Source: an uncultured beta proteobacterium (GTDB lineage Bacteria > Pseudomonadota > Gammaproteobacteria > Burkholderiales > Burkholderiaceae_C). From it: a DNA stretch of 6,617 nt. The translations under genes and the position numbers were made by a program. The notes below the pieces were generated by a model that was given only the letters and a program-made list of their open reading frames with translations, was not told the origin of the DNA and made no database searches. This document shows, piece after piece, positions 1-6,617 of this stretch (positions are counted from its first letter, which is position 1; each line of letters opens with the position of its first letter). Location: positions 1-6,617 of the forward strand of contig CAJBVC010000052.1 in the NCBI GenBank assembly GCA_903958915.1, in the 5' to 3' direction.

Positions 1-251
1 CGCAAAAAAAACAGGGACAGCGGACCGGCCAGAACGACGATGGAAATCGTGGCCATCCTTTTGGGGTCCGGATCCACCACCAGCAAAACCAGCAGATACA
101 CCAGGCATCCCAGTGAGGTGGTCGCCACCATCTTGGTGAACAGGCCGGCGATGTTGTCGTTATCGGGCAAGTGCAGTTCGGTCGCCAGGGGTCGCTGCAA
201 ATCTGCTGGCGGCAGTGTGTCTGCCTCGGCTGGGGGAGGTGCGGGGATCAC
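1..251 (-). CDS. Unidentified membrane protein, N-terminal part (cut by window edge)
   Basis: The function is not recognised. After the thiL stop, this minus-strand frame stays open to the left edge. The best start I can place is a GTG at 251-249, giving 83 codons plus two bases. The visible product begins with a Pro/Ala/acidic, probably cytoplasmic segment (residues 1-40). Two hydrophobic segments follow, at about 45-59 (LGCLVYLLVLLVV) and 66-83 (ISIVVLAGPLSLFF), joined by a very short charged loop (DPDPKR). A hairpin of two membrane helices after a soluble N-terminus would suit a polytopic sensor, such as a histidine kinase or cyclase with an N-terminal membrane module, or a transporter. 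This is only a guess. It does not look like PgpA, the phosphatase often found beside thiL. The gap to thiL is 30 bp on the same strand, so it is probably in the apaG-thiL operon. No good Shine-Dalgarno site precedes the GTG. TTG at residue 28 or ATG at residue 41 are alternative starts. Confidence 0.55.
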   Translation of the reverse strand, partial: MIPAPPPAEADTLPPADLQRPLATELHLPDNDNIAGLFTKMVATTSLGCLVYLLVLLVVDPDPKRMATISIVVLAGPLSLFFL

Positions 252-265
252 AGTGCGTGTGCCAT
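248..265 (-). other. Possible 5-codon mini-ORF overlapping the GTG start of the next gene
   Basis: On the minus strand, ATG at 265-263 opens a five-codon frame (Met-Ala-His-Ala-Leu) ending in TGA at 250-248. That stop overlaps the proposed GTG start (251-249) of the left-edge gene as GTGA, the geometry of translational coupling. A purine-rich GAAGGG lies 11 nt upstream of the ATG, directly after the thiL stop, while the GTG itself has no nearby Shine-Dalgarno. The layout is seen in the sequence. A coupling role is inference, and chance is quite possible for something this short. Confidence 0.2.
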
Positions 266-281
266 GGTGGACGGAACCCTT

Positions 282-1298
282 CTACGCAGAGCAACCCGCG
301 ACAGTTTCCCGTTCGGCAAAGTGATCAAACGATGCAAACCGGTTTTCCACCGCCGCGCCATCGGCATTCACCAGCCGCAGGCCAGGCGCCGCGTCGATCC
401 GGCCCAGACGCGTCACTGGCACGTCGCCCTGCAACGCAGCAGCGGCCACGTCTTTCCGCCGCGACACCGGTGCGGTAAAGACCAGTTCGTAATCGTCGCC
501 TCCCGCCAGCACGCAGCGCAATGCCAGTGCCATCCATTGCTCTTGGTCAAATTGCCCGTTGACGTCTGCGGGGTCAGCGTAAGCAGCTAGCAAATGCATA
601 GCAACCGAGGTGTCCACCGTGGCGCCCACGCTGCTCTGCTTGAGAATGTGGCCGAGGTCGCCCAACAGTCCGTCGCTGACATCCGCCGCCGCGCTGGCCA
701 CTGCGCGCAGGGCCAGTCCCAAGGCCACCCGCGGTGTGGGCTGCTCCATGCGCTGCCGCGTGGCGGCAAGTAGCGTTGGCGGTAAGGTGATGTGCCCCAG
801 CATGGCCTGCAGGGCCAGGTAGGCATCGCCCAGGCTGCCGCTGACATAGATGTCGTCGCCTGGCTGCGCGCCGCTGCGCAGCAGAGCCTGCCCCGCGGGA
901 ACCTCGCCAAATACGGTGATGCAGATGTTGAGCGGGCCTTGGGTGGTATCGCCGCCAATCAGTTCGCAGTCATGGGCGTCGGCCAGATCCAGCAAGCCGC
1001 GGGAAAACGGCTCCAGCCAGTCGGAGCGCGCTTCGGGCAATGCCAGCGCGAGCGTAAAAGCCAGCGGCCGTGCACCACAGGCGGCGAGGTCACTCAGGTT
1101 GACCGCAAGGGCCTTGTGTCCCAAGGTGTACGGGTCCACATCGGGGAAAAAGTGGCGTCCCTGCACCAGCATGTCGGTGGAGACAGCCATCTGCATGCCG
1201 GGCGCACTGTTCAACAGCGCGCAGTCGTCCCCCACCCCAAGCGCCGCGTGGCGCACCGGTCGTTTGAAAAACCGCTCGATGAGTTCAAATTCGCCCAT
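282..1298 (-). CDS. thiL: Thiamine-monophosphate kinase ThiL
   Basis: ThiL phosphorylates thiamine monophosphate with ATP to thiamine diphosphate, the active cofactor and last step of thiamine synthesis, in the cytosol. The product is 338 aa (E. coli about 325). Family motifs appear in order: GVGDDCALL at 21-29, STDMLVQGRHF at 40-50, the nucleotide/Mg-binding LAVNLSDLAACGA at 64-76, LIGGDTTQGP at 113-122, DVSDGLLGDLGH at 206-217 and AGGDDYEL at 265-272. The Asp residues expected to hold Mg2+ and nucleotide (D24, D25, D42, D70, D117, D206, D209) are all present. The start is set at ATG 1298 because MGEFELI matches the E. coli N-terminus (MACGEFSLI). An upstream in-frame start at 1352 would add 18 unconserved residues and overlap apaG by 41 bp. 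The gene lies 13 bp after apaG and is probably co-transcribed with it. I see no strong Shine-Dalgarno, so translation may be coupled to apaG. Confidence 0.96.
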   Translation of the reverse strand: MGEFELIERFFKRPVRHAALGVGDDCALLNSAPGMQMAVSTDMLVQGRHFFPDVDPYTLGHKALAVNLSDLAACGARPLAFTLALALPEARSDWLEPFSRGLLDLADAHDCELIGGDTTQGPLNICITVFGEVPAGQALLRSGAQPGDDIYVSGSLGDAYLALQAMLGHITLPPTLLAATRQRMEQPTPRVALGLALRAVASAAADVSDGLLGDLGHILKQSSVGATVDTSVAMHLLAAYADPADVNGQFDQEQWMALALRCVLAGGDDYELVFTAPVSRRKDVAAAALQGDVPVTRLGRIDAAPGLRLVNADGAAVENRFASFDHFAERETVAGCSA

Positions 1299-1311
1299 GG
1301 GGCAGCATGCT

Positions 1312-1713
1312 TTAGTGGAGCGTGCGCGAGCCGCCAGTGCCGTTCTCGCCACTCAGGGCATCGAGGACAAACATTGGCACATCGGCATCAAATTTTTCAC
1401 CGTCTTCAGCCACGCAGAAAAAGCTGCCATGCATGGTGCCGGTGGGCGTGCGCAGACGGGTCCCGCTGGTGTATTCAAACGACTGGCCGGGTTTCAGAAA
1501 GGGCTGCTGCCCGACAACTCCGAGGCCCTTGACTTTTTCGGTAACGCCATTGGCGTCGTTGATGTTCCAGGTGCGTGACACCAACTGCGCTGGTACCTCG
1601 CCGGTGTTGGTGATGGTGATGGTGTAGGCGAACACATACTGAAAGTCGTCCGGGGCCGACTGGTCCTGAAGGTATTGCGGGGAGACTTCCACCAACATTT
1701 GATACTTTGCCAT
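1312..1713 (-). CDS. apaG: ApaG protein (Co2+/Mg2+ efflux-associated, DUF525 fold)
   Basis: This 133-aa protein aligns by eye with E. coli ApaG (125 aa) over its whole length: an N-terminal strand region, [13 protein letters not shown] at about 26-38, a [13 protein letters not shown] segment at 44-56, the Gly-rich GLGVVGQQP near 63-71, [18 protein letters not shown] at about 81-98, and a terminal TLH like the ILIH-type end of the family. ApaG is a small immunoglobulin-like beta-sandwich protein. In enterobacteria it has been linked to cobalt resistance and magnesium efflux, but its biochemical role is not settled. It is found in operons with ksgA/apaH in gamma-proteobacteria. Here it instead heads a minus-strand unit with thiL and is divergent from rpe, with only 24 bp between the two starts. 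The ATG at 1713 is the only start that keeps the conserved N-terminus. The Shine-Dalgarno is weak. Confidence 0.95.
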   Translation of the reverse strand: MAKYQMLVEVSPQYLQDQSAPDDFQYVFAYTITITNTGEVPAQLVSRTWNINDANGVTEKVKGLGVVGQQPFLKPGQSFEYTSGTRLRTPTGTMHGSFFCVAEDGEKFDADVPMFVLDALSGENGTGGSRTLH

Positions 1714-1729
1714 GACTCTAGTCTAAACT
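1699..1729 (+). promoter_or_regulatory. Candidate sigma-70 promoter for rpe inside the apaG start
   Basis: TTGATA at 1699-1704 matches the -35 consensus in 5 of 6 positions. TAAACT at 1724-1729 matches the -10 in 4 of 6. The spacer is 19 bp, longer than the ideal 17. The -35 lies within the first codons of apaG on the other strand. Transcription would start about 1735-1738, at or just before the rpe ATG, giving a leaderless or almost leaderless mRNA. This is consistent with the lack of any Shine-Dalgarno before rpe. It is a by-eye match only, and short motifs like these arise by chance. Confidence 0.25.
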
Positions 1730-1737
1730 CACATCCC
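1714..1737. promoter_or_regulatory. 24-bp divergent intergenic region between apaG and rpe
   Basis: The ATG codons of apaG (minus) and rpe (plus) are separated by 24 bp, so the control sites for both genes must extend into one another's coding sequence. The spacer is AT-richer than its surroundings. It has a minor dyad, GACT-CT-AGTC, at 1714-1723, and a weak minus-strand -10-like TAGACT (1725-1720) that lacks a matching -35. I see no recognisable Shine-Dalgarno site for either gene. Confidence 0.4.
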
Positions 1738-2415
1738 ATGAACTACCGCATTGCACCCTCCATTCTCTCGGCTGACTTTGCCCGTTTGGGTGAAGAAATA
1801 CAACAGGTCATCGCTGCCGGCTCTGACTGGATCCACTTTGATGTGATGGACAACCATTACGTGCCCAACCTGACGTTTGGCCCTATGGTGTGTCAGGCAC
1901 TGAAGCCCCATGCGAAGACGGCTGCGGGTGTGCCAGTCCCGATCGACGTCCATCTGATGATCTCGCCGGTCGATGCATTGGCGGCGCAATTTGCCGATGC
2001 GGGCGCCGACCTCATCAGCTTTCATCCGGACGCTAGCGGTCATGTGCACCGCAGCATTCAGGCCATCAAATCCAAGGGCGTACAGGCCGGGTTGGTGTTC
2101 AACCCCGCTGAGCCTCTGGACGTGCTGGATTGGGTGATCGATGACATCGATCTGGTATTGATCATGAGCGTGAACCCCGGCTTTGGCGGGCAGAGTTTCA
2201 TTGACTCGGCGTTGCGCAAGATTGAGGATGTGCGCAAGCGCATCACCGCCTGTGGCAAGGATATCCGGCTGGAGGTGGACGGCGGCATCAAGGTGGACAA
2301 CATCCGCCGCGTGGCCGACGCCGGGGCCGATACCTTTGTAGCGGGCAGCGCCATTTTTGGCAAAACCGACTACCGCGGTGTGGTGAATGCCATGCGCGCC
2401 GAGCTGGCCCGTTAA
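1738..2415 (+). CDS. rpe: Ribulose-phosphate 3-epimerase
   Basis: Rpe interconverts D-ribulose 5-phosphate and D-xylulose 5-phosphate in the cytosolic pentose phosphate pathway, and in the Calvin cycle where that operates. The product is 225 aa, the same length as E. coli Rpe, and aligns throughout as a TIM barrel. Visible motifs are [16 protein letters not shown] (5-20), the metal/catalytic [12 protein letters not shown] (33-44; H33, D35), IDVHLM (69-74; H72), ISFHPDAS near 93-100, the Gly-rich phosphate loop [12 protein letters not shown] (143-154), LEVDGGI (178-184; catalytic D181) and AGSAIF (202-207). All expected metal ligands and both general acid/base aspartates (D35, D181) are present, so it should be active. 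The start is ATG 1738 (MNYRIAPS). A longer frame from 1675 would add 21 unconserved residues and run into apaG. No Shine-Dalgarno is visible. The GGDEF/EAL gene follows after 27 bp on the same strand. Confidence 0.97.
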   Translation: MNYRIAPSILSADFARLGEEIQQVIAAGSDWIHFDVMDNHYVPNLTFGPMVCQALKPHAKTAAGVPVPIDVHLMISPVDALAAQFADAGADLISFHPDASGHVHRSIQAIKSKGVQAGLVFNPAEPLDVLDWVIDDIDLVLIMSVNPGFGGQSFIDSALRKIEDVRKRITACGKDIRLEVDGGIKVDNIRRVADAGADTFVAGSAIFGKTDYRGVVNAMRAELAR

Positions 2416-2416
2416 G

Positions 2417-2442
2417 CGCTGAAGACGCGCGCCCCTTCTGCG
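2417..2442 (+). other. Weak hairpin in the rpe / GGDEF-EAL spacer
   Basis: The 27-bp spacer can fold into an imperfect hairpin: 2417-2424 (CGCTGAAG) pairs with 2435-2442 (CTTCTGCG), with one T-T mismatch and a 10-nt GC-rich loop. It ends at the base before the next ATG. There is no U-run, so it is not a normal intrinsic terminator. It could affect translation start of the downstream gene, whose only purine-rich element (GAAG at 2421-2424) lies in the stem. The pairing is seen in the sequence. Any role is inference. Confidence 0.2.
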
Positions 2443-5298
2443 ATGCCCATACCGGCGTCCGCACCTTCAGACCCGGTCGCGCCTGCCGGCAACGGTGCCA
2501 AGCGCAGCTTCTTGCAGCGCAGTGGTGTCAGTCAGGGCGATGCTCGGGTGGCACACCAGCGCATTCGGCTGGCCATGTACGGGGTGTTGGTGCTGGTGGC
2601 GGCACTGGCGGCTTGGCAGGCCTGGCATGGCCACCGTGCAGAATCGGTGCGCCGCATCGATGCCGAAATTATTCGACTGGCGGCTGAGCAGAGCACGCTG
2701 AGCCAGCGCATGGGTGCACTGGCAGTGATGCTGGTGGCTCCGGGCTTCGATCGGGAGGAGCGCCGTGCTGCACTGGGGGACACCATCAACCAGGCGCAAG
2801 ATCAGGCGCAGCGCCTGGAGGAACTGTTGCGCACGCAAAGCGCGCTGGACGCGGGTGCTTCGGACACCATGGCGCCGGTGATCGATGTCTGGCAACAAAG
2901 CCGAGAGCGTTTGTGGTACCGGGCCCAGGGCTTGCTGTGGCAACGTGACCGCGAGGACTCGGGTGCGCTGTTTCGCTCCATTCAGGGATTGCAGCAAGAG
3001 CTGGAAACCACACTCGCAGCGACGCACGGTGTGGTGCTGGCTGTACAGCGCGCGGCCAATGCCCGTAGTGACCAGGCCCTGCGCCAGATTGAGGTGCAGG
3101 GGGCACTGATGCTGGTGCTGCTGGCGCTGATGGCAATCGGGGTGGTGGAGCCGTCCGCGCGCAGCGTGCAGAAGCAGCACCGTGCCTTGTCCAAACAGGC
3201 GCTGCGTCTCAAGCGGCTGGCTCTGGTGGCAGAGCGCAGTTCCAACGCAGTGCTCCTTGCCGATGCCCAGCTTCAGGTGGTTTGGATCAATGACGCCCTC
3301 ACGCAAATGACTGGGTTCGCACTGGAGCATTTGCTGGGGCGATCGATGGGCACCTTGTTGGCAGCGTACCAGGCCGACCAGGCCAGTCTTGACGAATTCA
3401 CTGCGGCCGTGCGACAGGGACGGGGCCTCAAGCGCGAGGTCAAGGTACTCGTTGCGGGAAGCGCTGACGTGCTCTGGCTGCTGGCCGATATCCAGCCCAT
3501 TTACACCGAAGGCGAGGTATTGACCGGGTGGGTCATGGTGGCCACCGACCTCACTGCGTTGCGTTCACAACAGCAGTTGCTGTCGCTGGCGGTGGACGGC
3601 GCCGGGTTAGGTACCTGGCAGTGGGAAGTGGGCAGTGGCGCCATGCATTGCAATGACCGCCTGCTGGAAATCATGGGTTATGCGCGCGGACAGATTGGTA
3701 TGACCTCATCCGAATGGAATGCCCTGATTCACCCCGAGGATTTCCCGGCCTGGTTGCGCTCGGTCACCTCGCACCTGCACGATCCAACCCAGGTGCACCG
3801 GATGTCGGTGCGGCTGAAACACCAAAGCGGGCGTTGGGTATGGATGATGTTTGCCGGCACGGTGGTCGATCGGAACCTGGAAGGCCGGGCCACGCGCATG
3901 GCCGGCGTGGCGATGGATGTGCAGGCGCAAAAGGCGATGGAACTGCAACTGCGCACCGCTGCACGTACCGATGGACTGACCCAGCTTCCCAATCGGTCGG
4001 TGGTGCTCGACATGGTGCAGACCGCGATCGAGCGCGGCCAGGCTAACCAGGGCTACTTCTTTGCCGTGCTGTTCATGGACTTTGACCGCTTCAAGCAGGT
4101 CAACGACACCTTGGGACATGGCGTGGGTGACGACCTGTTGCGCCAGATTGCCCGGCGTCTGCAGGACAGTCTGCGCCCCGGTGACAGCATGATGCACACC
4201 AGTGACTGCACCCAGATGGCAGCGCGTATCGGGGGCGATGAATTCGTGGTGCTGCTCGACGATATTCGCGGCGATCTGGAGGCCGAAATCGTTGCCAGCC
4301 GGCTGCTCGATGTGCTGGCGGTGCCCTACACCATTGGTGCGCACAAGGTCAACTCCACGGTGAGCATCGGCATTGTGACCAGCACCCATGCCGCGACCGA
4401 CGCCGACAGTGTGCTGCGTGACGCCGACATCGCCATGTACGAGGCCAAGCGCACCGGACGCGCCAAATATGTAATGTTCGATCCCAGCATGGGTCAGCGC
4501 CTGCTGGCCTCCGTTGCCCTGGAGAACGACCTGCGCCAGGCGCTTGACCGCCATGAGTTGTCGGTGGTCTATCAGCCGCTGGTGGATCTCAAGACTGGCC
4601 GTGTGGTCAGCATGGAGGCACTGATGCGCTGGCGCCAGAGTGACCGGGGCGTCGTGTCGCCGGTGGAGTTCATCCCGGTGGCCGAGGCGTGCGGTCTGAT
4701 CGGCCCGATGGGACTGTTTGTGCTGCAAACCGCCTGCAGCACGTTTGCTTCGTTGCAAACGGTGCTGGGCGAGCGGGCGCCCCCCACCGTTGCCGTCAAT
4801 CTGTCGCGTGCCCAGTTGCGCCAACCCGGTCTGGCGGCGGATGTGCTGGATGCGCTGCGCGCCGCGGGTATGGCAGCGCAGCAGTTGGTACTGGAGGTGA
4901 CCGAGAGCCTGGCCGCGCAGGATGAACTGGTGCTGGCGACCCTGCACGAAATTCGTGCCCTGGGCGTGGCCCTGTCGCTGGACGACTTTGGCACTGGCTA
5001 CTCGTCGCTCTCGTGTTTGCACGAGTTGCCGGTCAATTTTGTAAAGATTGATCGCTCGTTTGTCATTGAAGCACAGAGCAGCGAGTACCACCGCGTGCTG
5101 ATCGAAGCCACCATCCGCATGGCGCAGGCGCTGAAGTTGGGGACGGTGGCCGAAGGCATCGAGACCCCGGAGCAGGCAGCCCTGATGGCAGAACTAGGCT
5201 GCAACAAGGGCCAAGGCTACCTGTACAGCAGACCGCTGGATGCGCAGACGCTGATCGATTGGATACAGGCGCGCCACGGGGGACAGGTCCCCAACTAA
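2443..5298 (+). CDS. Membrane-bound PAS-PAS-GGDEF-EAL cyclic di-GMP signalling protein
   Basis: This 951-aa protein is a likely bifunctional c-di-GMP enzyme of the inner membrane. Order by residue: TM1 about 43-61; periplasmic helical sensor about 62-216; TM2 about 217-236; PAS about 258-372; PAS with an HPEDF motif about 376-493; GGDEF about 500-682; EAL about 690-943. The helix after TM1 ([13 protein letters not shown], 78-90) resembles the PilJ/NarX-type sensor motif. The cyclase has D546 (FMDFDRFK), N554 and an intact GGDEF at 597-601. The inhibitory RxxD I-site is absent: the aligned residues are DCTQ (588-591). The phosphodiesterase has Q711, EAL 725-727, N786, E818, DDFGTG at 847-852, K868, E904 and Q924, the complete catalytic set. 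PDE activity is therefore well supported, and cyclase activity is possible. The ATG at 2443 lacks a clear Shine-Dalgarno and the frame is closed upstream by the rpe stop. ATG at residue 45 would remove part of TM1. It is probably co-transcribed with rpe and converges on the chemoreceptor gene. Confidence 0.93.
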   Translation: MPIPASAPSDPVAPAGNGAKRSFLQRSGVSQGDARVAHQRIRLAMYGVLVLVAALAAWQAWHGHRAESVRRIDAEIIRLAAEQSTLSQRMGALAVMLVAPGFDREERRAALGDTINQAQDQAQRLEELLRTQSALDAGASDTMAPVIDVWQQSRERLWYRAQGLLWQRDREDSGALFRSIQGLQQELETTLAATHGVVLAVQRAANARSDQALRQIEVQGALMLVLLALMAIGVVEPSARSVQKQHRALSKQALRLKRLALVAERSSNAVLLADAQLQVVWINDALTQMTGFALEHLLGRSMGTLLAAYQADQASLDEFTAAVRQGRGLKREVKVLVAGSADVLWLLADIQPIYTEGEVLTGWVMVATDLTALRSQQQLLSLAVDGAGLGTWQWEVGSGAMHCNDRLLEIMGYARGQIGMTSSEWNALIHPEDFPAWLRSVTSHLHDPTQVHRMSVRLKHQSGRWVWMMFAGTVVDRNLEGRATRMAGVAMDVQAQKAMELQLRTAARTDGLTQLPNRSVVLDMVQTAIERGQANQGYFFAVLFMDFDRFKQVNDTLGHGVGDDLLRQIARRLQDSLRPGDSMMHTSDCTQMAARIGGDEFVVLLDDIRGDLEAEIVASRLLDVLAVPYTIGAHKVNSTVSIGIVTSTHAATDADSVLRDADIAMYEAKRTGRAKYVMFDPSMGQRLLASVALENDLRQALDRHELSVVYQPLVDLKTGRVVSMEALMRWRQSDRGVVSPVEFIPVAEACGLIGPMGLFVLQTACSTFASLQTVLGERAPPTVAVNLSRAQLRQPGLAADVLDALRAAGMAAQQLVLEVTESLAAQDELVLATLHEIRALGVALSLDDFGTGYSSLSCLHELPVNFVKIDRSFVIEAQSSEYHRVLIEATIRMAQALKLGTVAEGIETPEQAALMAELGCNKGQGYLYSRPLDAQTLIDWIQARHGGQVPN
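5295..5298. other. Overlapping convergent stop codons
   Basis: The plus-strand GGDEF/EAL gene stops with TAA at 5296-5298, and the minus-strand chemoreceptor stops with TAG read from 5297-5295. The two genes therefore overlap by 4 bp tail to tail. There is no intergenic space for a terminator, so each transcript must end within the other's coding sequence or run through as antisense RNA. Confidence 0.9.
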
Positions 5299-6617
5299 AA
5301 GGTTTCCCAGTCGTCATCGCCTCCAGCGGGAGCGGGTTTGGACTGGGTCTTGGGTGCCATGGGCTTGGGGGCCGCCAGACTGGGTTTGGGCGCTGACGCC
5401 ACGCTGGCTTTGTTGGCCATGGTCTTGTTGGCGAGCTTGGGCGCCTTGGACGAAAAATTCACCGGCCGGTGCGTGGCAAGTTGCACCCGCGGTGCCTGCC
5501 TTGGGGTGTCCTGTGCGCTGAGCTTGAATACCGAGACCGATTGAACCAGTTCGTCGGCCTGACTCTTGAGGCTGCTGGCAGCAGCGGCCATTTCTTCCAC
5601 CAGAGCCGCGTTTTGCTGGGTGGCCTGGTCGATGTGCCCGATCGCTTCGCCCACCTGCGACACGCCGGCCGCCTGTTCGTTGCTGGCAGAGCTGATTTCA
5701 CCCACGATATCGGTCACGCGCTTGATGCTGGTGACCACTTCGGTCATGGTCGTGCCGGCGCGGTCCACCAGTGCGGTACCGTGTTCGACCCGTTCCACGC
5801 TGGCGTTGATCAGGCTCTTGATTTCCTTGGCGGCTTCGGCGGAACGCCCGGCCAGGCTGCGCACTTCGCTGGCCACCACGGCAAAGCCACGCCCTTGCTC
5901 ACCAGCGCGAGCCGCTTCCACGGCGGCGTTCAAGGCCAGGATGTTGGTCTGAAACGCGATGCCGTCGATCACGCTGATGATGTCGGAAATCTTGCGTGAG
6001 CTCTCGTTGATACCGCGCATGGTTTCCACCACCTGGCTGACCACCTCGCCGCCCTGGATGGCCACGCTGGACGCGCTGGTGGCAAGCTGGTTCGCTTGCC
6101 GTGCGTTGTCGGCGCTGTGGGACACAGTAGAGTCCAGCTCTTCCATGCTCGACGCCGTTTGCTCCAGAGCACTGGCCTGCTGTTCGGTGCGCGCGGAGAG
6201 ATCGTTGTTGCCCTGCGCGATTTCGGCGCTTGCATTGGCCACGCTTTCGGAACCCTGGCGCACTGCGGTCACGAGGTGAATGAGATTTTCCTGCATGTCG
6301 CCCAGGGAGCGCAGCAGGTCGCCGATCTCATCGTTGCTGCTGGCCACGATGCGGTTGGAGAGGTCGCCATGGGCCACCTTGTCTGCGATATCCGCTGCGT
6401 CAATCAGGGGCCGCACAATCTGGCGGCTCAGCCAGACCGCACCCGCCAGCGAGGCGGCACCTACCAGAAACATCACAAGAAGGGCAATACGGGTCGCAGA
6501 CGCAGCGTGTGCAATGGCCTCGTCGGTGGCGCCACCTTCTTCCTTGGACAGTGACTCACGCAATTTTTCCAGAGTTTCTGCGGCTCCTCGGTCCTTGCCA
6601 CGGGCCGCCTTGTCCCC
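5295..6617 (-). CDS. Methyl-accepting chemotaxis protein, C-terminal part (N-terminus outside window)
   Basis: This is a transmembrane chemoreceptor that controls CheA through CheW and so the flagellar motor. The frame is open to the right edge, giving 440 visible residues. The first sensor helices and TM1 lie beyond the window; an internal TTG at 6563 is not the true start. Visible parts, numbered from the edge: end of the periplasmic helical domain (1-43), TM2 (about 44-63), HAMP (about 64-117), then a long coiled-coil signalling domain. The hairpin tip that contacts CheA/CheW ([20 protein letters not shown], 217-236, and [15 protein letters not shown], 239-253) is fully conserved. Likely methylation helices contain [17 protein letters not shown] (144-160) and [16 protein letters not shown] (311-326). 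It looks like the ungapped E. coli Tar/Tsr (36H) class. A Lys/Ala/Pro-rich linker (about 370-431) leads to a C-terminal DWETF, near-identical to the NWETF tether for CheR. The ligand cannot be told. It converges on the GGDEF/EAL gene. Confidence 0.95.
   Translation of the reverse strand, partial: GDKAARGKDRGAAETLEKLRESLSKEEGGATDEAIAHAASATRIALLVMFLVGAASLAGAVWLSRQIVRPLIDAADIADKVAHGDLSNRIVASSNDEIGDLLRSLGDMQENLIHLVTAVRQGSESVANASAEIAQGNNDLSARTEQQASALEQTASSMEELDSTVSHSADNARQANQLATSASSVAIQGGEVVSQVVETMRGINESSRKISDIISVIDGIAFQTNILALNAAVEAARAGEQGRGFAVVASEVRSLAGRSAEAAKEIKSLINASVERVEHGTALVDRAGTTMTEVVTSIKRVTDIVGEISSASNEQAAGVSQVGEAIGHIDQATQQNAALVEEMAAAASSLKSQADELVQSVSVFKLSAQDTPRQAPRVQLATHRPVNFSSKAPKLANKTMANKASVASAPKPSLAAPKPMAPKTQSKPAPAGGDDDWETF

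Noticed and set aside
1..281. pgpA (phosphatidylglycerophosphatase A) as the gene after thiL
   Set aside because: PgpA sequences start with a segment carrying a G-x-G-x-x-P-x-A-P-G-T motif, and nothing like it appears in the visible 83 residues.
1299..1352. Upstream start for thiL that adds 18 residues
   Set aside because: The added residues are Arg/Ala-rich, unconserved and overlap the end of apaG, while MGEFELI at 1298 matches the family N-terminus.
792..1578. Two plus-strand open frames of about 240 codons across thiL and apaG
   Set aside because: They are antisense to two clearly conserved proteins, have low-complexity Arg/Ser/Ala or Gln-rich composition, and lack start signals.
1675..1737. 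Upstream start for rpe that adds 21 residues
   Set aside because: The extension is antisense to the apaG start and unrelated to Rpe N-termini; MNYRIAPS at 1738 matches the family.
2467..3330. A 287-codon minus-strand frame opposite the sensor part of the GGDEF/EAL gene
   Set aside because: The His/Gln/Leu-rich translation is typical of a mirror frame. The plus-strand frame has coherent TM and PAS segments.
3706..5091. A 461-codon open frame on the minus strand within the GGDEF/EAL gene
   Set aside because: Its translation is His/Gln/Arg-rich with no recognisable domain, as expected for an antisense frame of a GC-rich gene. The opposite strand encodes intact, conserved GGDEF and EAL domains.
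6480..6563. TTG at 6563 as the true start of the chemoreceptor
   Set aside because: The frame continues without a stop to the window edge, and a start here would leave the receptor without TM1 and its sensor domain. The gene is simply cut by the window.
1..6617. tRNA/rRNA genes, CRISPR repeats, insertion sequences, toxin-antitoxin or phage-defence modules
   Set aside because: Nothing in the sequence supports any of these. The window is nearly filled by six protein genes, and the gaps are all 30 bp or less.

Overview
The window is a compact, GC-rich stretch of ordinary bacterial chromosome. The protein sequences fit a betaproteobacterium of the Burkholderiales, most likely Comamonadaceae (Rhodoferax/Polaromonas-like). 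This rests on the style of the ApaG, ThiL and Rpe proteins, the divergent apaG/rpe pair and a chemoreceptor ending in an Asp-rich DWETF tail. The assignment is made by eye, without a database search.

Layout. The left third is a minus-strand cluster read from about 1713 down to position 1: apaG, then thiL (thiamine-monophosphate kinase) 13 bp later, then the N-terminal 83 codons of an unidentified membrane protein cut by the left edge. From 1738 the plus strand carries rpe (ribulose-5-phosphate 3-epimerase), only 24 bp from the apaG start and divergent to it. After 27 bp comes a 951-residue membrane-anchored protein with PAS, PAS, GGDEF and EAL domains, which makes and/or degrades cyclic di-GMP. 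The right end is a minus-strand methyl-accepting chemotaxis protein whose N-terminus lies outside the window. It converges on the GGDEF/EAL gene so tightly that their stop codons overlap by 4 bp.

How it works together. apaG, thiL and rpe are housekeeping genes with no obvious shared pathway. rpe and the GGDEF/EAL gene are probably co-transcribed, judging by spacing and strand. The GGDEF/EAL protein and the chemoreceptor are both membrane signal inputs that affect motility, one through c-di-GMP and one through CheA/CheW, so their adjacency suggests a small sensory/motility island beside the conserved apaG-rpe block.

No RNA gene, mobile element, CRISPR array or long repeat was seen, and no stretch over 300 bp lacks a gene. 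I found no convincing new biological system. The points worth checking are local: minimal intergenic spaces, weak or absent Shine-Dalgarno sites, a missing c-di-GMP feedback site, and a possible translationally coupled mini-ORF before the left-edge gene.
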